51,124 bases of DNA, taken from Pseudoalteromonas prydzensis. GTDB taxonomy: Bacteria > Pseudomonadota > Gammaproteobacteria > Enterobacterales > Alteromonadaceae. The position numbers and the translations under genes are program-made. The DNA is taken from contig NZ_BDDT01000021.1 in the NCBI RefSeq assembly GCF_001661495.1, positions 1 through 51,124 of the forward strand, in the 5' to 3' direction. Under the pieces are notes generated by a model, which saw only the letters and a list, made by a program, of their open reading frames with translations, ran no database searches and had not been told where the DNA came from. Position 1 is the first letter of the stretch. The number at the start of each line of letters is the position of its first letter. Of the stretch, positions 1-8,237 are shown one piece after another.

Positions 1-82
1 ACATCAACAAGCCAACCACCAAAGTTCTAATCGATTTATTTACTATAAATAAGTGTCAACATCAGCAACGGGCTTGTCCAAC

Positions 83-122
83 AATAGGATTAAGTTGCGG
101 CTTCGCGCAACCTATCCTTATT
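83..122 (-). repeat. attC-like imperfect palindrome after the first gene
   Basis: A bulged hairpin lies just beyond the stop codon of the minus-strand gene 135-752: AATAGGAT and TTGCG on the left pair with CGCAA and ATCCTTATT on the right. Palindromes of this kind directly after short orphan genes are typical of integron cassette recombination sites, but a rho-independent terminator is an alternative. The conserved outer boxes are not canonical, so the attC reading is tentative. Confidence 0.35.
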
Positions 123-134
123 TATTAGCAACCT

Positions 135-752
135 TTATTGTCCTCTGAACTTTCTCAAACTCTCTTTAAGATCAATTTTTAAGTTTAAAACATCAGCTTC
201 AACTTTAATCAAACCTTCATGTCTCTCTTCACCTTCAAGATTATTATATGAATTAGTTATTCCGTTAATAATTTCATGTACTTTTGTATCAAAGTGCCCA
301 TATGTATACTTGAATTCTTTCTGTTCTTTTGCAGAGAGCAAAGACTGAGCATAATCTACATTTACTCTATAACGATCTTTAGATTTCCAAAATAAGTCCA
401 TTTTTTCCTTCTTTGCTTGTGAATGGTCTTGGTAATATTTTGGTGTATTCAGAAAAAAATATTCATCTTTGAATACCCCCCAGTATTGTTCAATATTACT
501 GATACAATCTAAAGCAATACGGTCAAGCTCTTTAAAAGCCTTGAACCTTTCGGCATGGCTAAATTGATGTTTCCAAGTACGCAAAGCAGAGATAGCAACA
601 ATTACTGTTAACAAAGCTCCAATACCAGAAACGATACCAAACACTTTATATAAAGAATCTAATGTCTCAGAACTACTATCAAGACTAATCCCAAAAATCA
701 TACCGATTACTAGTATTGCTAAACAGCAAAACCAGATGATTCCATCATTCAA
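135..752 (-). CDS. Hypothetical membrane-anchored protein (205 aa)
   Basis: No family is recognised. The N-terminus has two hydrophobic segments, at about residues 5-22 and 38-56, so the protein is probably anchored in the inner membrane. The rest (about 60-205) is a charged, helical cytoplasmic domain rich in Lys, Glu and aromatic residues. The gene stands alone between two palindromic intergenic sequences on the same strand, which is how integron cassettes and other accessory orphan genes look. Function is unknown; a stress or phage-defence role would be a guess from context only. Confidence 0.6.
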   Translation of the reverse strand: MNDGIIWFCCLAILVIGMIFGISLDSSSETLDSLYKVFGIVSGIGALLTVIVAISALRTWKHQFSHAERFKAFKELDRIALDCISNIEQYWGVFKDEYFFLNTPKYYQDHSQAKKEKMDLFWKSKDRYRVNVDYAQSLLSAKEQKEFKYTYGHFDTKVHEIINGITNSYNNLEGEERHEGLIKVEADVLNLKIDLKESLRKFRGQ

Positions 753-770
753 ATACTCAACTCCTAGTTG

Positions 771-839
771 GTTGCTAACATTTTATTCGTGCACATGCGC
801 GTTTACCTCGTTGGACCAGTGAAAACGCGCACAGTTAAC
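771..839 (-). repeat. attC-like palindrome upstream of the first gene
   Basis: An imperfect hairpin (about 789-832) is formed by GTGCACATGCGCGTTT and AAAACGCGCAC, with an 18-nt apical region. It is bounded by GCTAAC and GTTAAC. The form, an imperfect palindrome with 7-bp outer boxes containing AAC/GTT, resembles an integron attC site, although the boxes are not canonical. It lies at the junction between the gene 135-752 and the fragment 868-1002. Confidence 0.35.
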
Positions 840-867
840 TAATTGATTTTAACAAGCTACCTAGCTG

Positions 868-1002
868 CTAACTCGTTCGCTCTACTTTAATCGTTGTTAC
901 ATCTAACTTGAATACGCCAATTAACCATAAGATACCTGCCTTACAATGCTGGCAAGGCCAATGCGGTATCAGTGTTACGTTTTCTGTCTTTGCCTTCTCC
1001 AC
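868..1002 (-). pseudogene. Short orphan reading frame with a CxxC motif, probably a gene fragment
   Basis: From a possible GTG start this encodes about 44 residues, with a PCQHC motif in the middle and no complete domain. The upstream frame is open but runs through the attC-like site at 1023-1079. It lies between two attC-like palindromes, so it could be a tiny cassette gene or the 3' remnant of a zinc-ribbon protein such as a transposase. I cannot identify the parent. Confidence 0.3.
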
Positions 1003-1022
1003 TTTACCTGTGTGTGATGTGG

Positions 1023-1079
1023 CAACTAACGCCCGACTCAGCCGACGCGTTAGTAGTCGGCTACAGTAGTTTGTTATGT
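1023..1079 (-). repeat. attC-like site (integron cassette recombination site)
   Basis: Read on the minus strand, the site begins CATAACAAACT, continues with AGCCGAC and its complement GTCGGCT around a short spacer, and ends GGGCGTTAGTTG. That is the R''-L''-L'-R' layout of the roughly 60-bp attC sites known from resistance cassettes, with TAAC and GTTAG cores. The upstream gene (1061-2554) ends inside it, as cassette genes often do. This is the clearest attC-like site on the left side. Confidence 0.6.
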
Positions 1080-2554
1080 TCATCTGTCTCCGTTGAGCTT
1101 TGTTTCAGATCAACGTCCTCCTGCCTAAGAAAACTCGAATTATATCTTTCTTCTAAGTTATCCCAGTCAATCGTTAGCGCTGCCAGTAAAATCTGAACTA
1201 CAATCAAAACCCCAACAAGTAATGAATATTTCCTATTAAAACGAAGATTTTGAACCTGCATTTCACTATTTAATCCGGAAAGCCTACGGTCTATAGATGC
1301 CTTTAATTCATCAGCAAGCTTAAGCCTATATTTTGCAATTCTTTTTGCGCTATCCGAGTAAGACTCGCGACAGCTATGAGGAATCTCTTTCTGAATCGCC
1401 AGAATATTTTCCCTCAATGATTCTAGCTGGTTTGTAGACTCGAAAAGTATGTCATAGTTTTTTTCAACCTTGTTTGTGTTCTTCAATAATGCTGAATTAG
1501 CGTACTCCGAAACCTCTACCTGTTGCCTTGCTACATCAATAAACATTGAAATAAATATATGTGAGTCGTATAGAGTTAACCCTTTCCGAGCAAAATTATC
1601 AAACTGGTCAAACTCTTCTAAGCTTTTGCTCTTTATAAACAGCGCATCTAGATCATTCTTCTCTACAACGTAACGGCTTAAAAAATGCTCTGAATTATCG
1701 CTACTTATTTTTTCATCAAAAAATCCAAGACTTCGTCGACAAACGTGAACATGGCTATCATCCTCGCATTCATCAACTTCAACAAAATAAGGCTCATTAG
1801 TATTTCTATAGATATCTGCAATTAGCGTTAACTTCGATTCATCCTTAGTTATTCGCCATAGACTAAGGACTTTTTTAGCCATACCGACCACATCGCTGCA
1901 AACCTTATTTATATTCTCATTTATAAGGTCTTCAATTAGGTTTCGTTTATCATGATGTTGAATAGCTCTAAATTGCTGTGAAAATGGATTTACGGAAGCA
2001 AAGGCGTCGTATCTCTTTACCTCGCTAACATCAACACTGGAGACCATTCCTGTTGCTGACTCATTCAGGAAAAAATATAGTGACAAATAATTAATTCCAT
2101 ACGAGTACTTGGACAGAGACACGTAACAAGAATCGCAAAACTCTGTTTCTTCCTCCATTCTCAATAGCGAAGTCAGCCTGTTTTCTTTATGAAAATGAAT
2201 CCAACCTAAATTTCTGTACCCGCCACCATGGTCATACTTGTTTTCAAAAGCGGAATCATCTCTCCTAGGGTTGTAATCAATAGGAGATGCATTGGACTTT
2301 AGCCATCGGCGAATCGAATCCAAATCATCATGATCAACCTTTACAACTACGCTTATAGCTTTCCACGTGAAGCTTCCATCAAAAAGACTGGCAGATTTAA
2401 TTCGATCCTCTTTTTCATATAGATGCTGGATCGACTCTTGCTCTTTTCGAGAATAGCTCTTGGCAATAAATCGAAGCCACTTAGGGAATACCCAAGGAAT
2501 TAACCTGGCTAGGAGTAAGACAATTTCAGTATATTTGGCTTTTATAGGTTTCAT
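1061..2554 (-). CDS. Hypothetical protein with a C-terminal membrane segment (497 aa)
   Basis: No domain is recognised. There is a weak hydrophobic stretch near residues 10-30, a long soluble region and one convincing transmembrane helix near residues 443-463. The segment before it (about 370-440) is helical and probably coiled coil. The gene ends inside an attC-like site on the same strand, which suggests a cassette-borne gene, although about 1.5 kb is long for one. ATG is preceded by an A-rich region without a strong ribosome binding site. Function cannot be inferred. Confidence 0.6.
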   Translation of the reverse strand: MKPIKAKYTEIVLLLARLIPWVFPKWLRFIAKSYSRKEQESIQHLYEKEDRIKSASLFDGSFTWKAISVVVKVDHDDLDSIRRWLKSNASPIDYNPRRDDSAFENKYDHGGGYRNLGWIHFHKENRLTSLLRMEEETEFCDSCYVSLSKYSYGINYLSLYFFLNESATGMVSSVDVSEVKRYDAFASVNPFSQQFRAIQHHDKRNLIEDLINENINKVCSDVVGMAKKVLSLWRITKDESKLTLIADIYRNTNEPYFVEVDECEDDSHVHVCRRSLGFFDEKISSDNSEHFLSRYVVEKNDLDALFIKSKSLEEFDQFDNFARKGLTLYDSHIFISMFIDVARQQVEVSEYANSALLKNTNKVEKNYDILFESTNQLESLRENILAIQKEIPHSCRESYSDSAKRIAKYRLKLADELKASIDRRLSGLNSEMQVQNLRFNRKYSLLVGVLIVVQILLAALTIDWDNLEERYNSSFLRQEDVDLKQSSTETDEHNKLL

Positions 2555-2568
2555 TATTTTATTTCAAG

Positions 2569-2590
2569 CAAAGGCGAGTTATATTTATGG
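2569..2590 (-). repeat. 22-bp intergenic repeat, copy 1
   Basis: This 22-bp sequence starts CAAAGG on the plus strand and contains GAGTTATATTTAT. It recurs at 4086-4107 with two mismatches. Both copies lie just upstream of minus-strand gene starts and downstream of the preceding minus-strand gene, so they may be the conserved 3' end of a cassette recombination site or a shared regulatory element. Confidence 0.5.
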
Positions 2591-2644
2591 ACAATTATGA
2601 GTTAGAGTCGACGGGCAGTTCTGTGCCCAGACTTTGTGAAAACT

Positions 2645-3115
2645 CTAGATGTCTGAAAGACATTTATCAGAATAATCATTAATATTTAGCTTAATATACC
2701 TACCAAGCATACTCTCGTTATTTTGGATTCGCTTAAGGTTATGATTGATAAACTTTTCTAGTCTATTTTCTTTAACAATATAAGAACTCCCTTCATAGAT
2801 GATTTCATTACCATTGATTGCAATTTCAAATAATAGATTTTTTTGCTCATCGATAAAAAGGAGCCGATCAAAATGGCAAATATTTTCTAAAGTAGTAGCT
2901 TCAAGAGGTTCACTCATAAGAGTTTCATTAATTAAGTCTTTGAGTATATGAAACACTTCGAACTGGCTATAAATTATTGCATTCTTTGTATCTGTATTAA
3001 TCCAGTAAATAGTCTCGCTTTCTTCAATATCTGAGCCTCTAATTAACTGGTTTGCCAATGAATTGAAAGATATTAAACCAATAAAAACTAGAGATACGAA
3101 TAATTTCATGAGCAA
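2645..3115 (-). CDS. Secreted or periplasmic hypothetical protein (156 aa)
   Basis: The N-terminus is a typical Sec signal peptide: a Lys after the first residues, a hydrophobic core of about 15 residues, and a likely cleavage after the Ser-Leu-Ala near residue 21. The mature part is about 135 residues, acidic, with two Cys (in ICHF and near the C-terminus) that could form a disulfide. I recognise no family. It lies in the minus-strand series of orphan genes. Confidence 0.55.
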   Translation of the reverse strand: MLMKLFVSLVFIGLISFNSLANQLIRGSDIEESETIYWINTDTKNAIIYSQFEVFHILKDLINETLMSEPLEATTLENICHFDRLLFIDEQKNLLFEIAINGNEIIYEGSSYIVKENRLEKFINHNLKRIQNNESMLGRYIKLNINDYSDKCLSDI

Positions 3116-3232
3116 TATTCCACTTTTCTTTAATACTAGCTAGTTATGATCAATTAATCTATATGAATTGTTTATTTTACATACTGCGGTTTGTATAATA
3201 AGGCTATTGATTCAATCGAGGGTTGAGGCAAT

Positions 3233-3350
3233 ATGTCAGAGTTTAAAAGCGGTGAAAGTCGTGACCAAAACGCTATTTCCAGAATCGCTGGAAGATTACG
3301 TCAGTGAAGATAATACGGTTATCATACGCGGCCGATATATGGAGAAATAT
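3233..3350 (+). pseudogene. N-terminal remnant of an IS1182-family transposase
   Basis: The ATG at 3233 opens a frame starting MSEFKSGESRDQNA. After a one-base shift the sequence continues as LFPESLEDYVSEDN, which is the conserved N-terminus of IS1182-type DDE transposases (phosphate-poor, Pro-Glu-Ser-Leu then Val-Ser-Glu-Asp-Asn). The match stops after about 35 residues and nothing of the DDE catalytic domain is present. It is therefore a broken insertion-sequence end. It overlaps the 3' end of the convergent gene 3322-3963, so it may have supplied that gene's last codons. Confidence 0.65.
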
Positions 3351-3963
3351 CAATGACCCCCACAGACCCTTTATGAATTTCGTAGTAATCTCTTACTACT
3401 TTAATCGTTGAACCGTACTTATCTGATATACCTTTGTATATTGCTGGTTGCTTTGATAGCACACTAGTTAAGGCTCTTCCCCCATTCAAGAATTTCAGAG
3501 GATAATGAGTGCCTACTACGTAGAGGTTTTTAGCCTTTTTAGTATCATATTCCGCAAGTTGATAGAAATCTTTGAATAACCCATTCTGCCGTATTGACTC
3601 AGCCCCACCTTTCCAATCGATAAACTTAAATTCAGCTACTTGAAGGTTTGTTTCGAGATCAAATTTTCGACCAGTATTTCCCGCTCCTAAAGAAACACTT
3701 TGAACAACTTCCCCTTTTTTTAGAATATCTTTAAGTGAGTGCAATATTCCTGAGGCATGAATAATAATATTAATCTCTCCTGCAACTTTTTTTACAGCCA
3801 AGGCTGAAGCAACAAAGTCATCATCTATTTTTCTCTCAAAGCAATACTCTAATGAGTCGGCAGCGCTAGCGCCGATAATGTCTTCTTCCAAGCGAGAAAG
3901 ACTTTCAGTGAGAGAATCTCCATGAAATTTACGAATTGCTTCAATTGCACTTTCAATGCTCAT
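3322..3963 (-). CDS. Hypothetical protein, possible PD-(D/E)xK nuclease-like fold (213 aa)
   Basis: No named family is recognised. Asp102, then Glu111-Phe-Lys113 within a hydrophobic strand, fits the D-x8-ExK spacing of PD-(D/E)xK nucleases, followed by a Trp-Lys-Gly-Gly turn and a helix. The first 60 residues are helical. The C-terminus overlaps the IS1182 remnant on the other strand, so its last residues may be derived from the insertion sequence. The nuclease reading is inference from one motif; a catalytically inactive relative is possible. Confidence 0.5.
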   Translation of the reverse strand: MSIESAIEAIRKFHGDSLTESLSRLEEDIIGASAADSLEYCFERKIDDDFVASALAVKKVAGEINIIIHASGILHSLKDILKKGEVVQSVSLGAGNTGRKFDLETNLQVAEFKFIDWKGGAESIRQNGLFKDFYQLAEYDTKKAKNLYVVGTHYPLKFLNGGRALTSVLSKQPAIYKGISDKYGSTIKVVRDYYEIHKGSVGVIDISPYIGRV

Positions 3964-4085
3964 TTGTACCTTTACGCTTAATGAAGTTAGGCCGTATCTA
4001 TACCCACAATACTGGTATTACAGAAAGTAAGTCAAATGATGCTTTGGTGAAGTGCGTGTTCAATAGGCCGAAACAAACTTTGGGA

Positions 4086-4107
4086 CAAAGGTGAGTTATA
4101 TTTATAG
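4086..4107 (-). repeat. 22-bp intergenic repeat, copy 2
   Basis: Second copy of the repeat at 2569-2590, differing at two positions. It sits 123 bp upstream of the start of 3322-3963 and beside the inverted repeat at 4118-4158. Confidence 0.5.
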
Positions 4108-4117
4108 CCCGTGGATG

Positions 4118-4158
4118 GACACTAACGATTTAGTGAATAGCTCTAAATCGTTAGTGTC
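4118..4158. repeat. Perfect 16-bp inverted repeat downstream of ynfA
   Basis: GACACTAACGATTTAG is followed by a 9-nt loop and its exact complement CTAAATCGTTAGTGTC. It contains CTAAC and GTTAG, the cores of attC boxes. It could be a terminator for the minus-strand ynfA-like gene or the central part of a cassette recombination site: outside it, TAGCC and GGCTA can also pair. There is no T-run on either side, which argues against a simple terminator. Confidence 0.5.
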
Positions 4159-4195
4159 AGATTAGAAAAAGTATATTAAAACTATTAACGGCTAG

Positions 4196-4528
4196 TTATG
4201 TACTGCGTGGAGCGAACATTATTATTGCCATACCCACAAGTGCTATTACAGAACCAACAATATCCCAAACCGTTGGACGGATACCATCCACAGCCCATAG
4301 CCATAGAATAGCCATAAAGATATAAACACCACCATAGGCAGCATAAACTCTACCTGCTGCTGTTGGGTGCAACGACAACAACCAAGCAAATACTACAAGA
4401 CTAAGAGCTGCAGGAATTAGCAACCAAACTGATTTCCCCTCGCGTAACCAAAGATATGGTAGATAACAACCAATAATTTCAGCCAAAGCAGTAATTACAA
4501 AAAGTCCTATAATTTTTATTTCAGGCAA
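4196..4528 (-). CDS. ynfA: YnfA family (UPF0060) small membrane protein
   Basis: The product is a four-helix inner-membrane protein of the YnfA/UPF0060 family, which is related in size and topology to small multidrug resistance transporters. Family hallmarks are AEIIGCYLPYLWLR in helix 1, LHPTAAGRVYAAYGGVY between helices 2 and 3, and a Gly-rich last helix. I place the start at the TTG at 4528 (110 aa, matching the family length), preceded by GAGAG. In-frame ATGs at 4549 and 4573 would add 7 or 15 residues without homology. The stop codon lies in a sequence beginning ACATAAC, as in cassette genes, and ynfA-like genes are known passengers of chromosomal integrons. Confidence 0.85.
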   Translation of the reverse strand: MPEIKIIGLFVITALAEIIGCYLPYLWLREGKSVWLLIPAALSLVVFAWLLSLHPTAAGRVYAAYGGVYIFMAILWLWAVDGIRPTVWDIVGSVIALVGMAIIMFAPRST

Positions 4529-4573
4529 AAGGTGCTCTCTCAAAGCCATAACTGTGTTTAACACATATAGCAT

Positions 4574-4901
4574 TTTGAGTTTTTATACACAACACACAAT
4601 ATAATTAGTCTGCCTTGGGCCACTGCACTGTAAAATCAGCGTTCGATGACTCCAACGTGAGCAATAACAAGTTACTCTAAGGTCTGATTTACAGAATTTT
4701 GGGTATACTTTCGTAGAAAAATGAAAGGTTAGTTATCGCTCCAATCCGAACTTCGTAGTGTTCTATTTTCATTGCTTGTGTGGCGAGCGTTTAGCTAATT
4801 CTCTCTAATCTGGTTCTTTCCCTTGTATACTAAATCAAGCTTGCAATGTATGCAGGGTAACTTTACATTGGACTTAGGTTTTTTAAGTAATTAAGTATTA
4901 A
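4574..4901. other. Intergenic region between ynfA and tniQ
   Basis: This 328-bp AT-rich gap separates divergent genes. TATACT near 4829 could be a -10 box for tniQ, and TGCAATGTATGCA near 4850 is a small palindrome that could be an operator. I see no transposon end and no regulator gene of the Xre type that often accompanies I-F3 cas operons. Confidence 0.4.
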
Positions 4902-6131
4902 ATGGCTTTTTTATTCTCGCCCAAGATTGGTCCCTTTTCTGATGAATCGCTAGAAAGCTATTTATTGCGAGTAGTGTCAGAGAATTTTTTTGACTCGTAT
5001 GAAGGGCTAAGCTTAGCTATTCGTGAAGAGCTTCATGAGCTTGATTTTGAAGCGCATGGTGCGTTTCCGATCGACTTGAAAAGACTCAATGTTTATCACG
5101 CCAAGCATAATAGTCACTTTAGAATGCGGGCTTTAGGGCTGCTCGAAACATTATTAGACTTACCTCGATACGAGCTACAAAAGCTGGCTTTGTTAAAGTC
5201 AGATATTAAATTTAATTACTCAGCGGCCTTATATAAAGGTGGGGTAGATATTCCCCAAAGATTTATTTGTTACCACACTGAAGAGGCCGTTGATTCGATT
5301 CCGGTATGCCCACAATGTCTTGCAGAAGAAGCTTACATTAAACAAAGCTGGCATATAAAGTGGGTAAATGCATGCGCCAAACATCAATGTACTTTGGTCC
5401 ATAAATGCCCAGAGTGCTGCGCTCCAATTAACTATATCGAAAATGAGTCAATTACTCATTGTTCATGCGGTTTTGAGCTGTCTTGTGGCAGTACCTCGCC
5501 TGTAAACACATTAAGCATTGATCATTTAAATAAATTACTGAATAAAAGTGAGCTCGATGATAACAACCCGCTATTTAAAAATACCACTCTTACAGAGCGC
5601 TTTGCTGCGCTCCTTTGGTATCAGGAGCGGTACTCTAAGGAGGAAACCTTTTGCTTAGACGATGTTGTGAATTATTTTAATGAGTGGCCAGTAGTATTTT
5701 ATAAAGAGCTTGATGAATTGAGTAAGAATGCAGAAATGAAGCTAATAGACCTGTTTAATAAAACAGAGTTTAAGTTTATTTTTGGTAACGCTATTTTGTC
5801 TTGTCCCAATACTCAAAAGCAGAGAGAACCTCACTTTATTTATAGTACTCTGTTAGATTATTTAGCTACTTTGGTTGAGAGTAACCCTAAAACTAAAAAG
5901 CCAAACGTAGCTGACTTATTAGTAAGTGTATTGGAGGCTGCAACTTTGCTGAGTATTTCAATAGAGCAGGTTTATAGATTGTATCAGGATGGTATTTTGC
6001 AAACGGCATTTCGTCATAAAATGAATCAGCGAATCAACCCTTATAAGGGCGTGTTTTTTTTAAGGCATGTAATTGAGTACAAAACTAGTTTTGGAAATGA
6101 TAAAGCTAGAATGTATTTGTCGGCATGGTAA
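4902..6131 (+). CDS. tniQ: TniQ family transposition targeting protein
   Basis: TniQ links the target-bound Cascade complex to the TnsC ATPase in CRISPR-associated transposons. The N-terminal TniQ domain has the usual ESLESYLLR motif. Two zinc-binding clusters follow: CPQC with a downstream CAKHQC (about residues 142-168), then CPEC (about 174-177) and CSCG (about 197-200). The 409-residue length fits the I-F3 type. The gene is immediately followed by cas8/5, four bases after its stop, so it heads the operon. There is no strong ribosome binding site before the ATG. Confidence 0.93.
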   Translation: MAFLFSPKIGPFSDESLESYLLRVVSENFFDSYEGLSLAIREELHELDFEAHGAFPIDLKRLNVYHAKHNSHFRMRALGLLETLLDLPRYELQKLALLKSDIKFNYSAALYKGGVDIPQRFICYHTEEAVDSIPVCPQCLAEEAYIKQSWHIKWVNACAKHQCTLVHKCPECCAPINYIENESITHCSCGFELSCGSTSPVNTLSIDHLNKLLNKSELDDNNPLFKNTTLTERFAALLWYQERYSKEETFCLDDVVNYFNEWPVVFYKELDELSKNAEMKLIDLFNKTEFKFIFGNAILSCPNTQKQREPHFIYSTLLDYLATLVESNPKTKKPNVADLLVSVLEAATLLSISIEQVYRLYQDGILQTAFRHKMNQRINPYKGVFFLRHVIEYKTSFGNDKARMYLSAW

Positions 6132-6135
6132 ATAT

Positions 6136-8223
6136 ATGCATTTAAAAGAACTTCTAGATATTACAGACACCACTGAGCGAGATAGGTTATTACGTCGTGC
6201 TTTTAATCCCTACACAACAACGATTGATATAACAGGCTGCGAAGCCATTGCTCTGATTATTTTGTTAAACCTGACTTACCGCAAAAACCACGTTGATGAT
6301 TTACTGGATAAGCAGTTAGCAAAACAGGCTTTAAAAAGTGAAGACCATATTAATAAATGCGTTCAGGAAATAGCGTGGTTTCATACTCATAATTTAAAAT
6401 ATCCTGATATTAGAGTAAGTAAGCAAAATCTAGCTGTAGAGCGGCCACTACTGCACTCCTACGTTTTGAGTAGTGCTAACTATCCTAAAGCCTATGGCTG
6501 GGCACATGACTCTGCTAAAGTGAATGTAGCTAAGCTATTTGTTAGTTACTTTAAATGGCAAAACGAAGACTATTGTTTGGCACAAATACTATCTTTGTAT
6601 TCGGATAACTGGAAAGCCGCATTTACCTCTCTTGGATTATCCGTTAAAGCTTTTAAAAGCTTATGTGCAACAGTTCAGGAAGCGTTGCCCGAAGAAGTAG
6701 TCCCTGACTCGGTTGATCGCTATTCTCGCCAAATTAGAATGCCTTATCATGATGGTTATGTAGCTGTTACGCCCGTAATTAGCCATGTGGTTCAATCAAA
6801 AGTTCAGCAGGCGGCAATTGATAAACGAGCTCGATTTAGCAATGTAGAGTTTACGCGACCTGCTGCTGTCAGTATGTTAGCTGCTTCCTTAGGTGGGGTT
6901 GTTAATGTGCTTAACTACCCTCCTGATATACGAAGTAAATATCATGGTTTAAGTAACTCACGAGCATTTAAATTAAATAATGGACAAACAGTATTTAACG
7001 TTGGAGCACTATTAAAGCCGGAATTCATTAAAGCTTTAGAAGGTATTATATTTAGCAATAACGCCTTGGCTCTTAAACAACGCAGACAGCAAAAAGTTAA
7101 AAATATTAGAGATGTAAGAAGTACGCTTTTAGAGTGGTTTTCACCTGTATTTGAATGGCGCTTGGACGTTGTTGAGAATGGAAGTGACTTAGAACAACGT
7201 CAGAGTGCTTCAGACCAACTAGAGCATAAAATACTATCGCTGCCCGACGATGAACTCCCGTCGCTAACTATTCCTTTATTTAGGTTACTAAATGAAATGC
7301 TTGGCTGTGTGAATATGACTCAAAGATATGCTTTTCACCCTAAATTAATGAGCCCTTTGAAAGCAGCTTTACAATGGCTACTTATCAATCTTACAGATAA
7401 AAAAAACGAACCGATTGAAGAGGATGATAAGTGTTTTCGTTATTTACATTTAAGCGGCTTGCGTGTGTTTGATGCGCAAGCATTATCTAACCCTTACTGC
7501 TCAGGTATTCCATCTTTAACCGCTGTTTGGGGGATGCTTCATAGCTACCAAAGAAAGCTTAATGAAGCGCTTGGGACTAATATACGGTTCACATCTTTTT
7601 CTTGGTTTATTAGGGATTATTCTACTGTAGCAGGAAAAAAGCTTCCTGAACTTAGCCTTCAAGGTGTGCAGCAAAATAAGCTTAAGCGCCCAGGTATTAT
7701 TGATGGCAAATATTGTGATTTGGTATTTGATTTAATAGTACATGTTGATGGTTATGAAGATGATTTACAGGCAGTAGATAGTGAGCCAGATATTTTGAAA
7801 GCGCACTTTCCATCTAACTTTGCAGGTGGTGTTATGCATCAACCCGAGCTTACTTCAAATGTAAATTGGTGCTGTTTGTATAGTAATGAAAATCAGCTGT
7901 TTGAAAAGCTAAGACGGTTACCTTTATCAGGTTGCTGGGTTATGCCGACTGAACACAAAATACATGATTTAGATGAGCTACTCTTATTATTAAAGAGTGA
8001 CTCTAAATTGAGCCCATCTATGATGGGGTATATGTTACTCACTGAACCGAAAGTTAGAGTAGGTGCGCTTGAAAAGCTACATTGTTATGCTGAACCAGCA
8101 ATAGGAGTGGTGAAATACGAAACGGCCATTAGTTTGAGGTTAAAAGGTATTAGCAACTATTTTAATGAAGCTTTTTGGATGCTAGATGTTCGAGAAAAGT
8201 TTATGCTAATGAAAAAGGTTTAA
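6136..8223 (+). CDS. Fused Cas8/Cas5 large subunit of type I-F3 Cascade
   Basis: About 695 residues. I assign it from position (tniQ - this gene - cas7 - cas6 - array) and size, which is diagnostic for the Cas8f-Cas5f fusion of I-F3 systems; the family has few short motifs visible by eye. It would bind the crRNA 5' handle and read the PAM. ATG at 6136 is chosen because the longer frame runs back through the tniQ 3' end. No cas2-3 or cas1 is nearby, so the complex would bind target DNA without cutting it. Confidence 0.88.
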   Translation: MHLKELLDITDTTERDRLLRRAFNPYTTTIDITGCEAIALIILLNLTYRKNHVDDLLDKQLAKQALKSEDHINKCVQEIAWFHTHNLKYPDIRVSKQNLAVERPLLHSYVLSSANYPKAYGWAHDSAKVNVAKLFVSYFKWQNEDYCLAQILSLYSDNWKAAFTSLGLSVKAFKSLCATVQEALPEEVVPDSVDRYSRQIRMPYHDGYVAVTPVISHVVQSKVQQAAIDKRARFSNVEFTRPAAVSMLAASLGGVVNVLNYPPDIRSKYHGLSNSRAFKLNNGQTVFNVGALLKPEFIKALEGIIFSNNALALKQRRQQKVKNIRDVRSTLLEWFSPVFEWRLDVVENGSDLEQRQSASDQLEHKILSLPDDELPSLTIPLFRLLNEMLGCVNMTQRYAFHPKLMSPLKAALQWLLINLTDKKNEPIEEDDKCFRYLHLSGLRVFDAQALSNPYCSGIPSLTAVWGMLHSYQRKLNEALGTNIRFTSFSWFIRDYSTVAGKKLPELSLQGVQQNKLKRPGIIDGKYCDLVFDLIVHVDGYEDDLQAVDSEPDILKAHFPSNFAGGVMHQPELTSNVNWCCLYSNENQLFEKLRRLPLSGCWVMPTEHKIHDLDELLLLLKSDSKLSPSMMGYMLLTEPKVRVGALEKLHCYAEPAIGVVKYETAISLRLKGISNYFNEAFWMLDVREKFMLMKKV

Positions 8224-8237
8224 CCGGAAGATACTTA

